DNA of 64,000 bases from Citromicrobium bathyomarinum (lineage in GTDB: Bacteria; Pseudomonadota; Alphaproteobacteria; Sphingomonadales; Sphingomonadaceae). Each line of letters opens with the position of its first letter. Position 1 is the first letter of the stretch. The position numbers were made by a program, and so were the translations under genes. This document shows positions 18,112-27,379 of the stretch, one piece after another. The notes under the pieces are model-generated. The model searched no databases. It saw nothing but the letters and a program-made list of their open reading frames with translations, and was not told where the DNA came from. The stretch is from assembly GCA_001306305.2 (NCBI GenBank), contig CP155577.1:1595501-1659500 (forward strand), written 5' to 3'.

Positions 18112-19401
18112 GTGGCCAACGTAACCGTGATCGGGGCCCAGTGGGGTGACGAGGGCAAGGGCAAGATCGTCGACTGGCTGGCGAGCCGCGCCGATGCCGT
18201 CGTCCGCTTCCAGGGTGGCCACAATGCCGGCCATACGCTGGTGGTCGACGGCACGACCTACAAGATCAGTCTGGTGCCCTCTGGCATCGTGACCGGCACG
18301 CTCTCGCTGATCGGCAATGGCGTGGTGCTCGACCCGTGGGCATTGAAGTCGGAGATCGAGAAGCTCGAAGGGCAGGGGGTGAAGATCACCGCCGACAACT
18401 TCGCCGTCGCCGACAACTGCCCGCTGATCCTGCCGCTCCATCGCGACCTCGACGGCCTGCGCGAAACCGCAGCGGGGCAGGGCAAGATCGGTACCACCGG
18501 GCGCGGCATCGGCCCGGCTTACGAAGACAAGGTCGGCCGCCGCGCGATCCGCGTGTGCGACCTCGCGCATCTCGACGAGATCGAGCCGCAGCTCGACCGT
18601 CTCTGCGCGCACCATGACGCGCTGCGCGCGGGCTTCGACGAGCCGCCGATCGACCGCGAACAACTGATTTCAGAGCTGCGCGAGATTGCACCCTTCGTGC
18701 TGCAATTCGCGCAGCCGGTGTGGAAGCGGCTGAAGAAGGTCCGCAAAGCGGGCGCGCGGATCCTGTTCGAAGGCGCGCAGGGCGTGCTGCTCGATGTCGA
18801 TCACGGTACCTATCCCTTCGTTACCAGCTCCAACACGGTCAGCGGGACGGCGGCGAGCGGTTCGGGCCTCGGCCCCAATGCGACCGGTTTCGTCCTCGGG
18901 ATCACCAAGGCCTACACCACCCGCGTGGGCAGCGGGCCTTTCCCGACCGAGCTGGAAGACGAGATCGGCCAGGGGCTGGGCGAGCGCGGGCACGAGTTCG
19001 GCGTGGTCACGGGGCGCAAGCGGCGCGTCGGCTGGTTCGACGCGGTGCTGGTGCGCCAGACCTGCGCGATCAGCGGGGTGACGGGCATCGCGCTGACCAA
19101 GATCGACGTGCTCGACGGGATGGACAAGGTGAAGATCTGCACCGGCTATCGTATCGACGGCAAGATCTACGACTACCTGCCGAGCCACGCGGCGAGCCAG
19201 GCGCGGTGCGAGCCGATCTACGAAGAGATGGAAGGCTGGCAGGAAAGCACCGCCGGGGCGCGTAGCTGGGCCGATTTGCCCGCCAACGCGATCAAGTATA
19301 TCAGCCGCATCCAGGAACTGATCGAGTGCCCCGTGGCGCTGGTTTCGACCAGCCCGGAGCGTGAGGACACGATCTTGGTCCGCGATCCGTTCGAAGACTA
19401 G
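18112..19401 (+). CDS. purA: Adenylosuccinate synthetase
   Basis: 429 aa, starting at GTG 18112, 7 bases after GAAGGAG. It joins IMP and aspartate with GTP in AMP synthesis. Signatures: [18 protein letters not shown] (GTP-binding and catalytic Asp), [58 protein letters not shown] and the [14 protein letters not shown] / TKIDVLD region. The length is normal for the family. Confidence 0.97.
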   Translation: MANVTVIGAQWGDEGKGKIVDWLASRADAVVRFQGGHNAGHTLVVDGTTYKISLVPSGIVTGTLSLIGNGVVLDPWALKSEIEKLEGQGVKITADNFAVADNCPLILPLHRDLDGLRETAAGQGKIGTTGRGIGPAYEDKVGRRAIRVCDLAHLDEIEPQLDRLCAHHDALRAGFDEPPIDREQLISELREIAPFVLQFAQPVWKRLKKVRKAGARILFEGAQGVLLDVDHGTYPFVTSSNTVSGTAASGSGLGPNATGFVLGITKAYTTRVGSGPFPTELEDEIGQGLGERGHEFGVVTGRKRRVGWFDAVLVRQTCAISGVTGIALTKIDVLDGMDKVKICTGYRIDGKIYDYLPSHAASQARCEPIYEEMEGWQESTAGARSWADLPANAIKYISRIQELIECPVALVSTSPEREDTILVRDPFED

Positions 19402-19453
19402 GCGCGATGCCGGGTGGGGCGGGCAACCCGCTCCACTATGGATGCGATTGACT

Positions 19454-19500
19454 TATTCCCCCTTTGTTCTCATGAATGCATGTGGAACAAAGAGGGAATA
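19454..19500. promoter_or_regulatory. 47-bp inverted repeat just before a winged-helix regulator gene
   Basis: Arms of 16 bases, TATTCCC-c-CTTTGTTC (19454-19469) and GAACAAAG-a-GGGAATA (19485-19500), pair at 15 of 16 positions around a 15-base spacer. The right arm contains the GAGGGA that would serve as the ribosome binding site for ATG 19504. It could be an operator for the encoded regulator or an RNA hairpin that masks translation start. Confidence 0.65.
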
Positions 19501-19503
19501 GTG

Positions 19504-20559
19504 ATGCTCCACACCGAGTCGCGCGCCGCCGGAAGCAATACCGATCTCAGCTACGCGCTGGCGGGCGATGCGCCCGCGGACGGGCCTGCGTACGCGCCAA
19601 GGGATGGTGGCGGACTCCCGGTCGCGATCTCGCTGTTCGCCGACCGGCCGCATGTGCGCGAGGCGATGCGCGCCGATGCGCAGCTTGCCGGATTCCGCGT
19701 GGCGCAGGCCGAAGGGCTGATCGCGCTGGATGATGAAAAGACGCGCGCGCTGGGCGATTTGGTCGCGGTCGATGCCTCCGGCGCGGATGCGGCGACGCTC
19801 GCCATGCTTGCGCGCCTGGATGCGCGGATTGCGCGCTCGGGCGGGCAGCTGATCGTCGCCACCACGATCGGCGCGCTCGAACCGGTGATGGTGGCGATGG
19901 GCGAAAGCGATCCGGTGCTGCTGGTCGAGCCGGGGCGGGGGGAGCGGCTGGTCGCCTTCGGCGAGGCGCTGGTGCGGTTGGCCGGGGCGCGGGTGCGCGA
20001 CCTTTCTGCCGAAGACCGGGTGGCGGTGATGCGGCTGGTCGAGCGGGTGAGCCTGCTGGCGGAGAAGCTCGACGGGCTGATGGCAAGCGACGACGTACCG
20101 CGCGACGGCAGCGCCGCCTTCGCCTTCGGCACGGGGCAGGAGGCAACCGGGAACCTGCGCGAGCATCGCCAGCGCGGGCGGGAGGCCGATGCGCTCTCGC
20201 CGGTGCCCGGCCTGCCCGATCCGCGCCGAATCCGCGCACTGATCCGCAAGCGGCAGGCGCGCACGCGGTTCTTCGAGGCGGAGCTGTTCGCGGACCCGGC
20301 GTGGGACATCCTGCTCGATCTGACGGCCGCACGGGCGGAGGGGCGGCGCGTCTCGGTCACCTCGCTGTGCATCGCCAGCGGTGTTCCGCCGACCACCGCG
20401 CTGCGCTGGATCGCCCAGATGACGCGCCAGGGCCTGCTTCGCCGCGAGGAAGATCTGGTCGACCGGCGGCGCGCGTTCATCGCGCTCAGCGACAGCGCGG
20501 TGGAGGCGATGGCCCGCTATTTCGACGCCACCGGTGCGTGCGACTGCGCCGGAATCTAG
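19504..20559 (+). CDS. MarR-like winged-helix protein with N-terminal receiver-like region
   Basis: 351 aa from ATG 19504. The C-terminal 95 residues form a winged helix: RVSVTSLCIASGVPPTTALRWIAQMTRQGLL, then REEDLVDRRRAFIALSDSA as the wing, as in MarR-like regulators. Residues about 35-175 contain short strand/helix alternation (ALGDLVAVDASG, GGQLIVATTIGALEPVMVAM) like a degenerate receiver or Rossmann domain. A central linker is Arg-rich. The strong inverted repeat directly upstream suggests autoregulation. The 3' end overlaps the neighbour by 4 bases. Confidence 0.7.
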   Translation: MLHTESRAAGSNTDLSYALAGDAPADGPAYAPRDGGGLPVAISLFADRPHVREAMRADAQLAGFRVAQAEGLIALDDEKTRALGDLVAVDASGADAATLAMLARLDARIARSGGQLIVATTIGALEPVMVAMGESDPVLLVEPGRGERLVAFGEALVRLAGARVRDLSAEDRVAVMRLVERVSLLAEKLDGLMASDDVPRDGSAAFAFGTGQEATGNLREHRQRGREADALSPVPGLPDPRRIRALIRKRQARTRFFEAELFADPAWDILLDLTAARAEGRRVSVTSLCIASGVPPTTALRWIAQMTRQGLLRREEDLVDRRRAFIALSDSAVEAMARYFDATGACDCAGI

Positions 20560-21341
20560 TCTCGGGTGAGAATCACCGCAAAGCCCTCCACAGGACTATC
20601 GGGGGCGGTATCCAGCGGATGGCGCGCGGCGTCGGCGCGGGCGCGGGCGAGGATCGCGGGCGGCACATCCGCGTCGTGGTAGATCGCATCCGCCTCGCCC
20701 AGCCAGCGCGCCTGCCGCAGGGTGAGGTCTTCGGGATCATCGCTGGCAAGCGCGATCCTCTCCAACCGCGCAGGCGCATCGGCGGCGGGATCGGCCAGCC
20801 AGTGTCCGACCCTGTCGGCAGACCCTTCGTCCAGCGGGTCGAGCGTGCCACCGGGGCGCAGAGCTGCATCCACCGCGCGGCGGCGCGCGTCGCCATCGGG
20901 CAGCTTCGCGCGCAGAGTATCGCGCCCGCTTGCCAGCGCCCGCGCGAGTTCGCCAAGCCGCTGTGGCAGGATCGCTTCGAGCCGCAGGCGGATATGCTTG
21001 GCGAGACCGGCGGAGGCCCCGCCCGTGCCGATCGCGATCAGCAGCGGATCGCGGTCGAGAATGCTCGGGGTGGTGAAATCGCACAGGTCCGGCTTGTCCG
21101 CGACATTGACCAGCAGGCCCTTCGCCTTGAGCCGCTGGCGCACCGCTGCAGCCTCTCCCGCATCCTCCAGCGCGACGAACGCCAGCGAGGCATGATGCGC
21201 CTCCGCCTCGCCCACGGCGACCGCGCCCGCGCGTTCGACCAGTCGGCGCTTCGCCTCGGCCATCGGTCCGCTGCCGACCACCACGATGCGGCTGCCCGCA
21301 ACCTGGTGGAACAGCGGCAGCGAAGCGATCAGTCCAGCCAT
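20556..21341 (-). CDS. Precorrin-2 dehydrogenase/sirohydrochlorin ferrochelatase-like protein (CysG N-terminal type)
   Basis: 261 aa from ATG 21341, overlapping the lysA 3' end by 13 bases. The N-terminal Rossmann domain reads SRIVVVGSGPMAEAKRRLVERAGAVAV, followed by GLLVNVADKPDLCDFTTPSILDRDPLLIAIGTGGASAGLAKHIRLRLEAILP, the siroheme synthase dehydrogenase pattern. The uroporphyrinogen methyltransferase half of CysG is missing, and the C-terminal about 90 residues are divergent. It may supply siroheme for assimilatory sulfite or nitrite reduction. Confidence 0.8.
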   Translation of the reverse strand: MAGLIASLPLFHQVAGSRIVVVGSGPMAEAKRRLVERAGAVAVGEAEAHHASLAFVALEDAGEAAAVRQRLKAKGLLVNVADKPDLCDFTTPSILDRDPLLIAIGTGGASAGLAKHIRLRLEAILPQRLGELARALASGRDTLRAKLPDGDARRRAVDAALRPGGTLDPLDEGSADRVGHWLADPAADAPARLERIALASDDPEDLTLRQARWLGEADAIYHDADVPPAILARARADAARHPLDTAPDSPVEGFAVILTRD

Positions 21342-22588
21342 TCCGGCACGCGCTCCGCATCCATGATCGCGCCCGCGTCGATCCGGTCGGCGACCACCGC
21401 ATAGTCGCTGCCGCTGACCAGCACTTCGGGCACGAAGCCGCGCGAGTTGTAGGACGATGCCATGGTCGCGCCATAGGCCCCGGCGGTGCGGAACACCGCC
21501 AGATCGCCGGCGACCAGCGCGGGGCAGTCGCGGTTGGTGGCGAAGGTGTCGCCGGTCTCGCAGATCGGGCCGACGATGTTGGCGGTCATCCGCTCCTCGG
21601 TCTGGGCGACCGGCTCGAAATCGTGCCACGCGCCATATAGCGCAGGGCGCGCAAGATCGTTCATCGCCGCATCGACGATCACGAAGGGATTGTTGAGCCC
21701 GCGCTTCACCCGCACCACGCGGGTCAGCAGCACGCCGGCATTGCCCGCGATCACGCGCCCCGGCTCGAACACCAGCTGCACGCCCCAGTCGCGGGTCACG
21801 CGCGCGACCATTGCGCCGTAATCGGCAGGGCTGGGGAAGCTCTCGCCCGTGCGGTAGGGCACGCCCAGTCCGCCGCCCAGATCGACCCGGGTGATCGTGT
21901 GGCCCGCCTCGCGCAGCTGGCCGAGCAGCGTGCCGATCTTCCCGAAGGCGGTTTCCAGCGGCGCGAGATCGGCCAGCTGGCTGCCGATATGAATCGCCAG
22001 ACCTTCCAGCGCGAGGCCGGGCAGCGCGCCCAGCTCGGCAAAGGCCTCGGCCGCATGATGCAGCGGTACGCCGAACTTGTTGTCCGCCTTGCCGGTGCTG
22101 ATCTTCTCGTGCGTGCCCGCGTCGACATCGGGGTTGATCCGCAGCGCGCAGCGCGCCTTCTCGCCCCGCGCGGCGGCCAGCTCGGCCAGCTCGCGGCCTT
22201 CCTCGCGCGATTCAATGTTGAACTGCGCGATACCGGTGTCGAGGCCAAGCTCCAGCTCGGCGCGGGTCTTGCCGACGCCCGAAAACACGATCTTGTCCGG
22301 CGTCATCCCGGCGGCGAGCGCGCGGCGCAGTTCGCCGCCCGAAACCACGTCCGCGCCGAAGCCTTCACGCTGCAACACGCGCAGCACCGCAAGGTTGGGG
22401 TTGGCTTTGACCGCGAACAGGATCAGCGGGTTGTCGAGTTCGCCCAACCCTTCGCGAAACACGCGCGCATGGCGTTCCAGCGTGGCGCGCGAATAGACGT
22501 AGACGGGGGTCCCAACCTCCTGCGCGATCGTGGGCAGGGGCACATCCTCGGCGTGGAGGATGCCGTCGGTCAGCTTGAAATGGTCCAT
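21329..22588 (-). CDS. lysA: Diaminopimelate decarboxylase
   Basis: 419 aa. PLP enzyme making L-lysine from meso-diaminopimelate. The PLP lysine is in ILFAVKANPNLAVL (residues about 57-70). Other signatures: GADVVSGGELRRAL, INPDVDAGTHEKISTGKADNKFG, IHIGSQL, VDLGGGLGVPY, EPGRVIAGNAGVL and the active-site Cys in GPICETGDTFA. It follows the lipoprotein gene lptM on the same strand. Confidence 0.96.
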   Translation of the reverse strand: MDHFKLTDGILHAEDVPLPTIAQEVGTPVYVYSRATLERHARVFREGLGELDNPLILFAVKANPNLAVLRVLQREGFGADVVSGGELRRALAAGMTPDKIVFSGVGKTRAELELGLDTGIAQFNIESREEGRELAELAAARGEKARCALRINPDVDAGTHEKISTGKADNKFGVPLHHAAEAFAELGALPGLALEGLAIHIGSQLADLAPLETAFGKIGTLLGQLREAGHTITRVDLGGGLGVPYRTGESFPSPADYGAMVARVTRDWGVQLVFEPGRVIAGNAGVLLTRVVRVKRGLNNPFVIVDAAMNDLARPALYGAWHDFEPVAQTEERMTANIVGPICETGDTFATNRDCPALVAGDLAVFRTAGAYGATMASSYNSRGFVPEVLVSGSDYAVVADRIDAGAIMDAERVPEWLD

Positions 22589-22619
22589 CGTACTTGGTTC
22601 GGCCTAACTCGGGTTCGCA

Positions 22620-22868
22620 CTATTCGGGGGGCAGGTCGAAAGGATCGTCCTCGCGCTCTTCGGAGCGGGTGCGCAGCTCGGTATCGCGGATCGGCTGCGC
22701 GATCACATCGGGTTCGAGCAGCTCTTCCGCAGTCAGTCGCTGGTCGCTGCCATAGGGCGCAGGCGGCAGGGTTTCGCCCGGCGGCGGCTGCAAGGCGGCC
22801 CGCTGGCCGCAGGCGGACAGCGCGAGCGGGAGAACGGCGGTGAGCACGAGGGCGAGGCGGATGCGCAT
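22620..22868 (-). CDS. lptM: Small lipoprotein, LptM-like
   Basis: 82 aa from ATG 22868; an in-frame TTG at 22883 is less likely. The signal MRIRLALVLTAVLPLALSAC has a lipobox with Cys20, and the mature start CGQRAALQPPPGE matches the C-G-x-x-x-x-L-x-x-P pattern of LptM/YifL, which helps LptD mature. The gene sits between argH and lysA, its common place in proteobacteria. The rest is acidic and disordered. Confidence 0.75.
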   Translation of the reverse strand: MRIRLALVLTAVLPLALSACGQRAALQPPPGETLPPAPYGSDQRLTAEELLEPDVIAQPIRDTELRTRSEEREDDPFDLPPE

Positions 22869-22879
22869 GGTGGTTCGCT

Positions 22880-24304
22880 TCAACTGTCGAGGCCGAGCGC
22901 GCGGCGCGCCTCGGTCACCTGCTGGCGTACCCGATCGGGCGCGGTTCCGCCATAGCTGCGGCGCGAGGCGACCGATCCTTCGAGCGTGAGGTTGGCGAGC
23001 GCTTCCGGCGTCACCCGCGGATCGATCACGGCAAGATCGTCCTGCGTCAGCTGGCCCAGCGCGCAGCCCTTTGCATCGGCCCGCGCCACCGCAGCGCCGG
23101 TGATGTGGTGCGCCTCGCGGAAGGGGACGCCCGCCTCGCGCACCAGCCAGTCGGCCAGGTCGGTCGCGGTCGCATGGCCGCTGCCTGCCAGCGCGAGCAT
23201 CCGCTCGGTGTTGAACTCAGCACCCGCGATCATCCCTTCCATGCTCGCCAGTGAGAGCACCAGCAGGCCGTGCGTCTCGAACACCGGCGGCTTGTCGTCC
23301 TGCATGTCCTTCGCATAGGCCAGCGGCAAGCCCTTCATCGTGATCGAAAGCGCGGTCGCCGCGCCGATGATCCGGCCTGCGTGCCCGCGCACCAGTTCGG
23401 CAGCGTCGGGGTTCTTCTTCTGCGGCATGATCGAGCTGCCGGTCGAGAGCGAATCGGGCAGGCGGATGAAGCCGAAGGGCTGGCTCGCCCAGATGATGAT
23501 CTCTTCGGCGAGCCGTGACAGGTGAATGCTGGCGATGCTGGCCGCGTGCAGATAGTCCATCGCGAAATCGCGGTCGGACACGGTGTCGAGGCTGTTGGCG
23601 GTTGGCCGCGCGAAGCCCAGAGCCTTCGCCGTCGCCTCGCGGTCGAGATCGAACCCGGTGCCCGCCAGCGCGGCGGCACCCAGCGGACATTCGTCGAGCC
23701 GTTCCTTCGCGGCCGCAAAGCGCATCCGGTCGCGCCGGAGCATCTCGTAATAGGCCATCAGGTGGTGGCCGAGCGTGACCGGTTGTGCGGCCTGCAGATG
23801 GGTGAAGCCGGGCATGATGTCGGCTGCGTGCTGCTCCGCGCGCATGACCAGCGCGGCCTGCACCGCGGCAAGCCCGGCGTCGGTCTCCTCGATCGCCTCG
23901 CGGGTCCACAGCTTGAAATCGGTCGCGACCTGATCGTTGCGGCTGCGCGCGGTGTGCAGGCGGCCCGCGACTGGGCCGACCAGTTCGGTAAGTCGCGATT
24001 CCACGGTCATGTGGATGTCTTCCAGGTCCCAGTTCTCGGGCACGCCCTCCCGCTCGTACTCGGCGGCGATGGTCTGGAGGCCGTTGTCGATGGTGGTCGC
24101 ATCTTCCTGCGACAGGATGCCCTGCGCGGCCAGCATGCTCACATGCGCGCGGCTGCCCGCGATATCCTGCCGCCAGAGCGCCTTGTCGAAGGGAATCGAG
24201 GCATTGATTTCGCGCATGATGGCACTAGGCCCGTCGGCGAAGCGGCCGCCCCACATCGCGTTGCCGCGCCCTGCGCTGGAGGTATCCGTGTCCCGTTCTG
24301 CCAT
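22880..24304 (-). CDS. argH: Argininosuccinate lyase
   Basis: 474 aa from ATG 24304. It splits argininosuccinate to arginine and fumarate. Fumarase/aspartase superfamily signatures: [52 protein letters not shown] (catalytic His), and [19 protein letters not shown], the mobile serine loop. With this start the 5' end overlaps the divergent TlpA gene by 17 bases; a later Met (24256, MWGGRF) would remove the overlap. Confidence 0.95.
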   Translation of the reverse strand: MAERDTDTSSAGRGNAMWGGRFADGPSAIMREINASIPFDKALWRQDIAGSRAHVSMLAAQGILSQEDATTIDNGLQTIAAEYEREGVPENWDLEDIHMTVESRLTELVGPVAGRLHTARSRNDQVATDFKLWTREAIEETDAGLAAVQAALVMRAEQHAADIMPGFTHLQAAQPVTLGHHLMAYYEMLRRDRMRFAAAKERLDECPLGAAALAGTGFDLDREATAKALGFARPTANSLDTVSDRDFAMDYLHAASIASIHLSRLAEEIIIWASQPFGFIRLPDSLSTGSSIMPQKKNPDAAELVRGHAGRIIGAATALSITMKGLPLAYAKDMQDDKPPVFETHGLLVLSLASMEGMIAGAEFNTERMLALAGSGHATATDLADWLVREAGVPFREAHHITGAAVARADAKGCALGQLTQDDLAVIDPRVTPEALANLTLEGSVASRRSYGGTAPDRVRQQVTEARRALGLDS

Positions 24305-24863
24305 TTTGCCTGCGCTCGCCATCGTCCTGATCCTGAGCGGGTGCGATAGGGAGGCCGACCCGGCCCCGCAAGAGAGTGCGGCGCAGACCGAGGCTGGCAA
24401 AGAGGCGAAGCCCGGCGAGATCGACCGGAGCCATGCGGGCGACCTGATGCCCGCCGCCAACATGGTCGACCCCGAAGGCGCGGTGCTCAATCTGGGCGCG
24501 CTGCAGGGGCACCCGGTGCTGATGAACCTGTGGGCCACCTGGTGCGCGCCGTGCGTCAAGGAAATGCCGATGCTCGACCAGCTGGCGGCGGATTACGAGG
24601 ACGAGCTCAACGTGGTCACGATCAGCCAGGACATGGGCGATCCGGCGAAGATCACCGAATTCTTCGAGAAAAACGACATCGACAGCCTGCCGCCGTGGAT
24701 CGACCCGCAGCTCGCGCTGGGCGAGGCGATCGGTGCGGCGACGCTGCCGACCACCGTAATGTACGATCGCACCGGGCAGGAGGTGTGGCGGGTGACGGGC
24801 GAGCTCGACTGGTCGAGCGAGGCGGCGCGCATGGCGGTCCAGGAGGTGGTCGACGCGCTTTAG
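24288..24863 (+). CDS. TlpA-like thioredoxin-fold lipoprotein
   Basis: 191 aa from GTG 24288, 5 bases after GGAGG. The N-terminus is a lipoprotein signal ([14 protein letters not shown]). A thioredoxin fold follows with the redox motif [13 protein letters not shown] and the cis-Pro in [10 protein letters not shown]. TlpA/ResA-like proteins reduce periplasmic disulfides, for example for cytochrome c or Cu(A) assembly. The gene is divergent from argH with overlapping 5' ends and abuts the convergent oxidoreductase. Confidence 0.9.
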   Translation: MSRSAILPALAIVLILSGCDREADPAPQESAAQTEAGKEAKPGEIDRSHAGDLMPAANMVDPEGAVLNLGALQGHPVLMNLWATWCAPCVKEMPMLDQLAADYEDELNVVTISQDMGDPAKITEFFEKNDIDSLPPWIDPQLALGEAIGAATLPTTVMYDRTGQEVWRVTGELDWSSEAARMAVQEVVDAL

Positions 24864-26087
24864 CTAGCGTGCGATCGCTTCGTAATCGGGCGCGGAAAGG
24901 CCCAGCGGGGCGAGTGGATTGCCGACCAGTCCCGCGACCAGCCGTGCCTGAATTCGCGGCCCCGGCGGCACGCGGCCCAACGGGGTGAGTAGAAAGTCGC
25001 GCAACAGCGCGTGCCACGCCTTGTCCGACTGGTAGAGCGGCGTCGCCGCCCAGGTGAGCGCCTGATAGAGCTTCACATGCCGGCTGCGCAGCTGCGCTGC
25101 ATGGGCAAGGCGTTCCTGCAGATCGCCGTGCGAGGCAATGCCCCGGGCGAGCGCAAAGGCGTCGAGCAGCGCCATGTTCGCACCTTGCCCCAGCTGCGGG
25201 CTGGCCGAGTGCCAGGCATCGCCAATGTGGATCAGCCGCTCGCCGACAGGTTCGGGCACGCGGCGATGGGCGTAGCGGGCGAAGGTCAGCTGTTCGGGCT
25301 CGGTAATGTGTGCCAGCAGCCCCTCGCAATCCGGCCACAGCGTGCAGACCTGCGCCTTCCACGCATCGAGCCCGGCCTCGCACCATGCTTCGTATGCGCT
25401 CGCCTTGAGCGACCAGAAGAAGGAGAGTTCGCGCCGCTCGCCCTCCACCCGCACGCCGGTGGGCAGCACGCCCGCCATTTGCTGCGCGTGGGTGTATCGC
25501 TGTTCGAGCAGGCCTGCGTCGAACGGAGCATCTGCGGGCCAGTCCAGCGTGGTCCACAGCGCCCCGAAGGCGAGCCATTCGCCGCACGGCGGGGCGAGGG
25601 GGGAGGAGGTGCCCAGCGCATCGACCACCAGATCGAACGCGCGGGTGGTGCGCCCGTCGTCGCAGGTCAGCGTCCGGCCGCCTGCCTCGATTCGAGTGGT
25701 GGCAACGGGGAAGCCGGTCTCGATGGCGATCCCCTCGGCCTGCGCGGCGCGAAAGAGCAGGGCGAACAGGCTGCCCCGGTGGATCCCGATCCCGCACGCT
25801 CCCGCCACGCCGAGATCGGCATAGCGCGCATCCAGCGCGACATCTCCCTGATGGTTGAGCCCGTGGAGCGCGCGGATCGGCGCGCCGTGGGCGAGGATGT
25901 CGGGCGCGAGGCCCAGCGCATCCAGCACCGCCAGCCCGCTCGGCTGGATCATCAGGCCCGATCCGATCGGACGCGGCTGATCGAAACGCTCGAACAGCGT
26001 CACCCGGTGCCCCTGCCGATGCAGCAGCAGCGCGGCGGCGAGGCCCGCCGGTCCGCACCCGGCAATCGCGATGTCGAAATGGCTCAT
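24864..26087 (-). CDS. FAD-dependent monooxygenase (UbiH/PHBH family)
   Basis: 407 aa from ATG 26087. Class A flavoprotein monooxygenase fold: FAD-binding GxGxxG in IAIAGCGPAGLAAALLLHRQGHRVTLFERFDQ, the middle DG-type motif LVVDALGTSSPL, and the C-terminal GD motif LIHIGDAWHSASPQLGQGANMALLDA. Such enzymes hydroxylate aromatic substrates; the substrate here is unknown. Its 3' end abuts the convergent TlpA gene. Confidence 0.88.
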   Translation of the reverse strand: MSHFDIAIAGCGPAGLAAALLLHRQGHRVTLFERFDQPRPIGSGLMIQPSGLAVLDALGLAPDILAHGAPIRALHGLNHQGDVALDARYADLGVAGACGIGIHRGSLFALLFRAAQAEGIAIETGFPVATTRIEAGGRTLTCDDGRTTRAFDLVVDALGTSSPLAPPCGEWLAFGALWTTLDWPADAPFDAGLLEQRYTHAQQMAGVLPTGVRVEGERRELSFFWSLKASAYEAWCEAGLDAWKAQVCTLWPDCEGLLAHITEPEQLTFARYAHRRVPEPVGERLIHIGDAWHSASPQLGQGANMALLDAFALARGIASHGDLQERLAHAAQLRSRHVKLYQALTWAATPLYQSDKAWHALLRDFLLTPLGRVPPGPRIQARLVAGLVGNPLAPLGLSAPDYEAIAR

Positions 26088-26142
26088 CGCCGCCCGATTG
26101 CCGCGTCGGCGCGGTATGGGCAAGGGATGGCCGGAAAAGGAA

Positions 26143-26218
<76 letters not shown>

Positions 26219-26232
26219 GATCACATTCGGGA

Positions 26233-26252
26233 GGGCCGCTATCTAGCGGCCC
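26233..26252. repeat. Perfect GC palindrome upstream of tRNA-Val
   Basis: GGGCCGCTA and TAGCGGCCC pair perfectly around two bases, 15 bases ahead of the tRNA-Val 5' end. There is no T-run on either side. It could shape the tRNA precursor leader or bind a regulator. Confidence 0.5.
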
Positions 26253-26317
26253 AAACTTGAAAATCAATTGCCAGAAATTCGATTGAAAGCATGTGCAGGC
26301 AGGTTAGGGCGGCGTCC

Positions 26318-27295
26318 ATGACGCTTCCCCGCATCCTCGTCCTCGCCACAGGTGGCACCATCGCAGGCCAGGCAGGCGACGCCATGCGCGCCGATTATCG
26401 CCCGGGCCAGATCGGGATCGAGGACTATCTGAAACAGGCCAGCGGCCTGGGTGTCGCGGCCGATTTCACCGGGCGGCAGATCGCCAATATCGGATCGGAA
26501 GACATCGACGCATCGATCTGGTCGCGCCTCCATGCGGAGATCGATCTGGCGATGCGCGACGACGGCGTCGACGGGATCATCGTAACTCACGGGACCGATA
26601 CGGCAGAGGAAACCGCCTTCCTGCTCGACCTGACACTGCCCAGCACCAAGCCGGTCGTGCTGGTCGGCGCGATGCGGCCCGCCGATGCGGTTGGATATGA
26701 CGGGATGCGCAATTTCGCCAATGCGGTGCGGGTTGCGGGCGATCCGGATGCGGCCGGGCGCGGCGTGCTGGTGGTGATGGGCGACCGGGTCCACTCCGCG
26801 CGCGACGTGCGCAAGGCGCAGACCCGCGCGACCGAGGCGTTTCGCGGCTTCCCGCGCGAATCGGTCGCGATCGTTACGCCTTCGCGGCTCGACTGGTTCG
26901 GGGCGCCGTGGCGAGTGGGGGATAGCGCCTCGCTGCGCTTCCTGTCGCTGCCCGACGTGCCGATCCTGGCGGTCTATGCGGGGATGACCGCAACCGCCGC
27001 CGCGCGCCAGCTGTCGGACGATCCGCCGGGAATCGTCGTGTCCGGGCTGGGCGAGGGTAACATGCCCGATCCCGTGCGGCAGATTCTGGTGGAGCATTCC
27101 CGGCGCGGATGCCTGGTCGTGCGCGCGAGCCGGACCGACGAAGGGCTGGTCGATCGCGAGCCGCAGGACGATGCCAACGGCTTCGTCGCCTCGCGCGCGC
27201 TCGCCCCGCCCAAGGCGCGGCTGCTGACCGCGCTGCTGATCGCCAACGGGATTACCAACCGACAGGAAGCGCAACGGCACTTCGACGGGCGCTAG
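26318..27295 (+). CDS. Asparaginase
   Basis: 325 aa from ATG 26318. Hydrolyses L-asparagine. It has both threonine signatures: VLATGGTIAGQAGDA (nucleophile Thr) and GIIVTHGTDTAEETAFLLDL (second catalytic Thr-Asp). Later LVGAMRPADAVGYDGMRNF and VYAGMTATAA are family positions. There is no obvious signal peptide at this start, so it is probably cytoplasmic (type I-like) unless an upstream start is used. Confidence 0.92.
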   Translation: MTLPRILVLATGGTIAGQAGDAMRADYRPGQIGIEDYLKQASGLGVAADFTGRQIANIGSEDIDASIWSRLHAEIDLAMRDDGVDGIIVTHGTDTAEETAFLLDLTLPSTKPVVLVGAMRPADAVGYDGMRNFANAVRVAGDPDAAGRGVLVVMGDRVHSARDVRKAQTRATEAFRGFPRESVAIVTPSRLDWFGAPWRVGDSASLRFLSLPDVPILAVYAGMTATAAARQLSDDPPGIVVSGLGEGNMPDPVRQILVEHSRRGCLVVRASRTDEGLVDREPQDDANGFVASRALAPPKARLLTALLIANGITNRQEAQRHFDGR

Positions 27296-27379
27296 GCTCA
27301 GTTCCCTCCCTTGGGGGAGGGGATTGGGGGTGGGGGACTGCACCATCGGCGTGGCACACCCCCACCCAGCAGTTGCGGA

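Noticed and set aside
19454-19500. LexA box upstream of the MarR-like gene
   Set aside because: GTTC is present, but the alphaproteobacterial GTTC-N7-GTTC direct repeat is not; the site is an inverted repeat.
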